DNA from: CAMDBL01 sp964498125
Lineage (GTDB): Bacteria; Pseudomonadota; Alphaproteobacteria; Rhizobiales; Hyphomicrobiaceae
Direction of reading: 5' to 3'
Length of the DNA stretch: 8,686 nucleotides
Assembly (NCBI GenBank): GCA_964498125.1
Contig: CAZCGE010000136.1
Coordinates: 1 to 8,686, forward strand
The notes under the pieces were generated by a model. The model did not search any database. It was not told where the DNA came from and was given only the letters and a program-made list of their open reading frames with translations. The translations under genes were made by a program, and so were the position numbers. This document shows, one piece after another, positions 6,147-8,686 of this stretch (positions within the stretch are counted from its first letter, which is position 1; each line of letters opens with the position of its first letter).

Positions 6147-7565
6147 ATGATCGAGCCTGCACAGTCCACCGCCCCCCGCACGGTCCTCGTCACGCTGATC
6201 GTCGCCATCTCGCTGTTCATGCAGAACCTGGACGGCACGGTGCTCTCCACCGCCATTCCGACGATGGCGCGCGCATTCGCCGTCAATCCGCTGGATTTGA
6301 AGCTGGCGCTGACCGCCTATCTGCTGGCGCTGGCCATCTTTATTCCAGCGTCTGGCTGGGTGGCCGACCGGTTCGGCGCGCGCAACGTTTTTTGCGCCGC
6401 CATGATCGTGTTTGCGTTGGGCTCCATCGCCTGCGCCCTGTCACAGAGCCTGCTGCAGATCGTGACGGCGCGCGTGCTGCAGGGCATCGGCGGCGCGATG
6501 ATGGTGCCGGTCGGGCGCATCGTCGTGCTGCGCTCCGTGCCGCGGGCCGAGCTGATGGGGGCGATGGCGCTGTTGTCGATCCCGGCGCTGCTCGGACCGA
6601 TCTCGGGGCCGCCGCTCGGCGGGTTCATTACAACCTACGCCAGCTGGCAATGGATTTTCTGGATCAACGTGCCATTCGCGATGGTCGGCATCGTGCTGGC
6701 GGTGCTGTTCATTCCGGACCTGAGGGCGGCCAGCCAGAGCCGTTTCGATTTCGTCGGCTTCGCCCTGATTGGCCCCGGCCTGTCGCTGTTTCTGGCGGGC
6801 GCCAGCCTGCTCGGCGTCGAGGGCGTGGGCTGGGCCTGGGTCTTTGCCATCACCGTGGCCGGCGCCGTCCTGATCCTGGCCTACGGGCGCTATGCGCTGT
6901 CGCGCGGCGATGCCCTGATCGATCTGACGCTGCTGCAGATCCCCACTTTCCGCGCCGCCATCATCGGCGGTTTCCTGTTCCGTGTCGGCATCGGCGCGAC
7001 CCCGTTCCTGTTGCCGCTGCTGCTGCAGGAGGGCATGGGCTATTCGCCCTTCCAGTCAGGCCTCATTACGTTCGTGACGGGGCTTGGCGCCTTGACCATG
7101 AAGACGCTGGCGCCGCGCATTCTCCGGCGTTTCGGATTCCGCCCGGTGCTGATGCTCAATGCGGTGCTGGCGAGCCTGCTGGCGATGACGCCGGCGCTGT
7201 TCGTGCTCGGCGTGCCAGTGGCCGCGATGATGGTGCTGCTGTTCGCGGGCGGCCTGCTGCGCTCCTTGCAGTTCACCAGCCTGTCGATCGTCGTTTTTGC
7301 CGATATCGCCGAGGATAAGCTGTCGCGGGCCAGCACCTTCTCGGCCACCCTGCAGGAGCTGTCGGGCACGGTCGGCATCGCCTTCGCGGCGATCGTGCTG
7401 CAGCTGACGCAATTCGCGGCCGGCAGCCAAGGCCTGCAAGCCGGTCACTTCACCATCTGCTTCGTGCTGCTCGGCCTGATTGCCATCGTCTCGCTGGTCG
7501 AAATACGCCGGCTGGATTTGAACGCCGGGCACACTTTGATCGCGCGCGACAAGGGCGTCGTTTGA
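6147..7565 (+). CDS. DHA2-family MFS multidrug exporter, MdtD-like
   Basis: This 472-residue inner-membrane protein is a major facilitator of the DHA2 (EmrB/QacA) drug:proton antiporter group, and by memory it is closest in layout to E. coli MdtD (471 residues). Family motifs appear in order: LDGTVLSTAIPTM (28-40) in the first helix; the cytoplasmic loop motif GWVADRFGARN (70-80); RVLQGIGGAMMVPVGR (109-124) with the proton-coupling Arg; the antiporter motif GPISGPPLGG (150-159); and WQWIFWINVP (167-176). Hydrophobic segments continue to the C-terminus. The ATG at 6147 gives the normal length and is preceded by the purine-rich GGGGCGAG. The same frame is open back to 5886, but that translation looks non-coding. 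Its stop is 6 bp from the stop of the convergent XRE gene. The substrate cannot be read from sequence, and no membrane-fusion partner is nearby. Confidence 0.9.
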   Translation: MIEPAQSTAPRTVLVTLIVAISLFMQNLDGTVLSTAIPTMARAFAVNPLDLKLALTAYLLALAIFIPASGWVADRFGARNVFCAAMIVFALGSIACALSQSLLQIVTARVLQGIGGAMMVPVGRIVVLRSVPRAELMGAMALLSIPALLGPISGPPLGGFITTYASWQWIFWINVPFAMVGIVLAVLFIPDLRAASQSRFDFVGFALIGPGLSLFLAGASLLGVEGVGWAWVFAITVAGAVLILAYGRYALSRGDALIDLTLLQIPTFRAAIIGGFLFRVGIGATPFLLPLLLQEGMGYSPFQSGLITFVTGLGALTMKTLAPRILRRFGFRPVLMLNAVLASLLAMTPALFVLGVPVAAMMVLLFAGGLLRSLQFTSLSIVVFADIAEDKLSRASTFSATLQELSGTVGIAFAAIVLQLTQFAAGSQGLQAGHFTICFVLLGLIAIVSLVEIRRLDLNAGHTLIARDKGVV

Positions 7566-7571
7566 CGAATA

Positions 7572-7901
7572 CTAAGTGCCCTTGCGAACAAATCGTGCTC
7601 GCGTAAGATCGATAATATCTGGTGCCTCCGCAAGCGGGGGAGTGGAGACGTGGCTGCACAGTCCCTCAAAAAACCAGCCTATGTCCAACTTGAAAAACTC
7701 GGCCGCAGCGACAAGCACTTCCGCATTCGCACGGCGCAGGCCGGCTTCGAGTTCGAGGTAGTCGACTGGCGACAGCTTCAGATTCTCAGCGATGACATGT
7801 GGTGCCTCGCCTATCCTCTCGCGGGCCAGCTTTAGCCTGGCCCCCACGTGGACGTCCGCTGCAGTGCCCGGAAGCGATCCCGCGATGTCGCCTTTATGCA
7901 T
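7572..7901 (-). CDS. Small XRE-type helix-turn-helix regulator
   Basis: This 109-residue DNA-binding protein has one Cro/CI-type helix-turn-helix domain at about 18-80. VGARLKLARERIG is the first helix, PHVIAENLKLSPVDYLELEAG (34-54) the helix-turn-helix, and VLVAAAEFFKLDIGWFFEGL the closing helices. A short polar tail without a known sensor domain follows. The ribosome binding site before ATG 7901 is weak. The gene is divergent from the GNAT-like gene, with a palindrome between them, so autoregulation and control of that gene are plausible. No toxin-like partner lies in the same direction, so I do not call it an antitoxin. GC is lower than in the exporter it converges on. Confidence 0.8.
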   Translation of the reverse strand: MHKGDIAGSLPGTAADVHVGARLKLARERIGEAPHVIAENLKLSPVDYLELEAGLRRANAEVLVAAAEFFKLDIGWFFEGLCSHVSTPPLAEAPDIIDLTRARFVRKGT

Positions 7902-7962
7902 TTGTACTCACTGACAAGCTACACGCAAACCATCGGATCGCAAGATTTCCACCGCTAAGTAG

Positions 7963-7982
7963 CAACCTAGGGTTGATCAACC
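7963..7982. promoter_or_regulatory. Palindrome cluster between XRE and GNAT-like genes
   Basis: GGTTGATCAACC (7971-7982) is a perfect 12-bp palindrome. The preceding CAACC (7963-7967) pairs with GGTTG (7971-7975) around TAG, so three half-sites alternate in direction within 20 bases. It sits in the divergent spacer, a usual place for an XRE operator. Binding is inferred. Confidence 0.5.
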
Positions 7983-8038
7983 GAATGCGACTCAGTGATC
8001 AATGCGTTGGTTGGCGCAGCCTAGAGCGGGAGCATCTC

Positions 8039-8647
8039 ATGATCAGTATAAACGTGAATGTGGCAACAATCAATACTCCTATTTTCTCGCAGATCACTCT
8101 CGAACACGGTCCGATGCCACTGCTTGGTCGTGTCATCTTGAGCTCGGAGCAATTGGCCCAGCGAGAGGGAGTAAGGATTGCCCTCTCCACAGGTGAAGAG
8201 TTTCTAGCCGCCAATCAGCGCAACGCAGATAGTTGGCTCCCGCTATTGAAGATTTTTGACGTGCGCTACAATGCTCTCACCCCTGAGAACGCCCTCTTCC
8301 TGATCGGCTATAACGCCAACGACGAAATCGTCGCATGTCAGGCCGCGCGGTATTATGATTGGGCTGACAGCAGCTTCGCGGAAGAAATGGAAAGTATGCG
8401 TATATTCTATGCGGATCCCGATTCGATGAAGGAGCCCGAAGAATACTATCGCGTCACCAGCAATGCCGCGCGTGGCACATCCGGCAAGGTCGTCTACTCG
8501 GGGGGAGCCTGGTACCGCCGGGATTTCCGTAGACGGGGGTTGGTGGAGCATGCCTATCCCCATAGTTCCGGCGCAATCGCCAGCTACATGAGTTCCAACA
8601 AGGAGTTGGACCATGACGCACTCGATGCCGGACGATCTGTGGCGTGA
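8039..8647 (+). CDS. GNAT-like acyltransferase, C-terminus apparently lost
   Basis: This 202-residue reading frame starts at ATG 8039, with GGGAG (8028-8032) 6 bases before it. Residues 68-168 look like part of a GNAT-type acyltransferase. NALFLIGYNANDEIVACQAA (84-103) resembles the central beta strands, and VVYSGGAWYRRDFRRRGL (151-168) resembles the acyl-CoA-binding strand and loop, with Arg where Gly is usual in RGRGL. After L168 (8542) the translation no longer resembles the expected helix, and the last codons overlap a second reading frame that starts at 8613. The most likely reading is that an inserted element cut off the C-terminal half soon after 8542, leaving an inactive product. A frameshift or a truly divergent tail are alternatives. 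GC is low compared with the core genes. The identification is by motif resemblance only. Confidence 0.5.
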   Translation: MISINVNVATINTPIFSQITLEHGPMPLLGRVILSSEQLAQREGVRIALSTGEEFLAANQRNADSWLPLLKIFDVRYNALTPENALFLIGYNANDEIVACQAARYYDWADSSFAEEMESMRIFYADPDSMKEPEEYYRVTSNAARGTSGKVVYSGGAWYRRDFRRRGLVEHAYPHSSGAIASYMSSNKELDHDALDAGRSVA

Positions 8648-8686
8648 TTTTCCCAAGACGGCGCCGGAGTTCGAGGCGCGGTTCGC
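8613..8686 (+). CDS. Start of a probable IS1595-type transposase (cut by window end)
   Basis: ATG 8613 is preceded by AAGGAG (8600-8605) at 7 bases, a near-ideal ribosome binding site. The 24 visible residues begin MTHSMPDDLWRDFPKTAPEF and continue EARF. An N-terminal 'FP-x-T-x-x-EFEARF' segment is common at the start of IS1595-family DDE transposases, just before a zinc-ribbon of the CPxC kind, which would lie beyond the window. The frame overlaps the end of the GNAT-like frame by 35 bases. The left terminal inverted repeat should lie between about 8537 and 8600, but I cannot fix it without the other end. If the zinc ribbon is absent downstream, this call fails. Confidence 0.5.
   Translation, partial: MTHSMPDDLWRDFPKTAPEFEARF

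Noticed and set aside
7572..8041. XRE gene and GNAT-like gene as a toxin-antitoxin pair
   Set aside because: The genes are divergent, not in one operon, and the GNAT-like protein lacks the compact TacT-type toxin size and partner domain. The evidence is too weak.
8039..8647. GNAT-like protein as a LuxI autoinducer synthase
   Set aside because: It lacks the conserved Arg, Phe, Trp and Glu-x-Asp pattern of the LuxI N-terminus, and the neighbour is an XRE protein rather than LuxR.

Overview
The window looks like a GC-rich alphaproteobacterial chromosome, most probably of the Bradyrhizobium/Rhodopseudomonas kind. Three things point there: high GC at third codon positions in the core genes, the protein families present (DUF849/BKACE, LVIVD propeller, DUF1194, DHA2 exporter), and a GTTC-N7-GTTC direct repeat, the SOS box form specific to alphaproteobacterial LexA. 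The taxon is an inference. No rRNA, tRNA or CRISPR array was seen.

Layout. Positions 1-139 are the outer end of an IS21-like element, with two 22-bp subterminal repeats ending in TTGACA. Positions 140-419 hold no gene I can support. A BKACE-family beta-keto acid cleavage enzyme lies on the minus strand (420-1253). Upstream of it, also on minus, is a two-gene operon of visibly lower GC: an unrecognised 93-residue protein (2068-2349) followed 6 bp later by a dCTP deaminase-like protein (1453-2061). A LexA-type box overlaps the likely promoter of this pair, so it is probably DNA-damage inducible. Reading the other way is an LVIVD-repeat beta-propeller protein (2631-3869). It converges on corA (3951-4922) across a 12-bp-stem hairpin. 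A secreted DUF1194 von Willebrand-type protein (5116-5892, minus) is divergent from an MdtD-like DHA2 exporter (6147-7565, plus), and the spacer between them carries an inverted repeat that could be an operator.

The right end is again lower in GC and looks accessory. A small XRE-type regulator (7572-7901, minus) is divergent from a GNAT-like gene (8039-8647, plus), with a perfect 12-bp palindrome between them. The GNAT-like protein loses family resemblance right at its acyl-CoA-binding motif. A new reading frame with a strong ribosome binding site, resembling an IS1595-type transposase N-terminus, starts shortly after and runs off the window.

How the genes work together: most are single housekeeping or transport genes without a shared pathway. 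The one unit that looks like a system is the SOS-box-controlled small protein plus Dcd-like pair. It would link DNA damage to a change in the deoxynucleotide pool, with a small partner of unknown role. That is the best candidate for something undescribed, and it is inferred from layout and motifs only.
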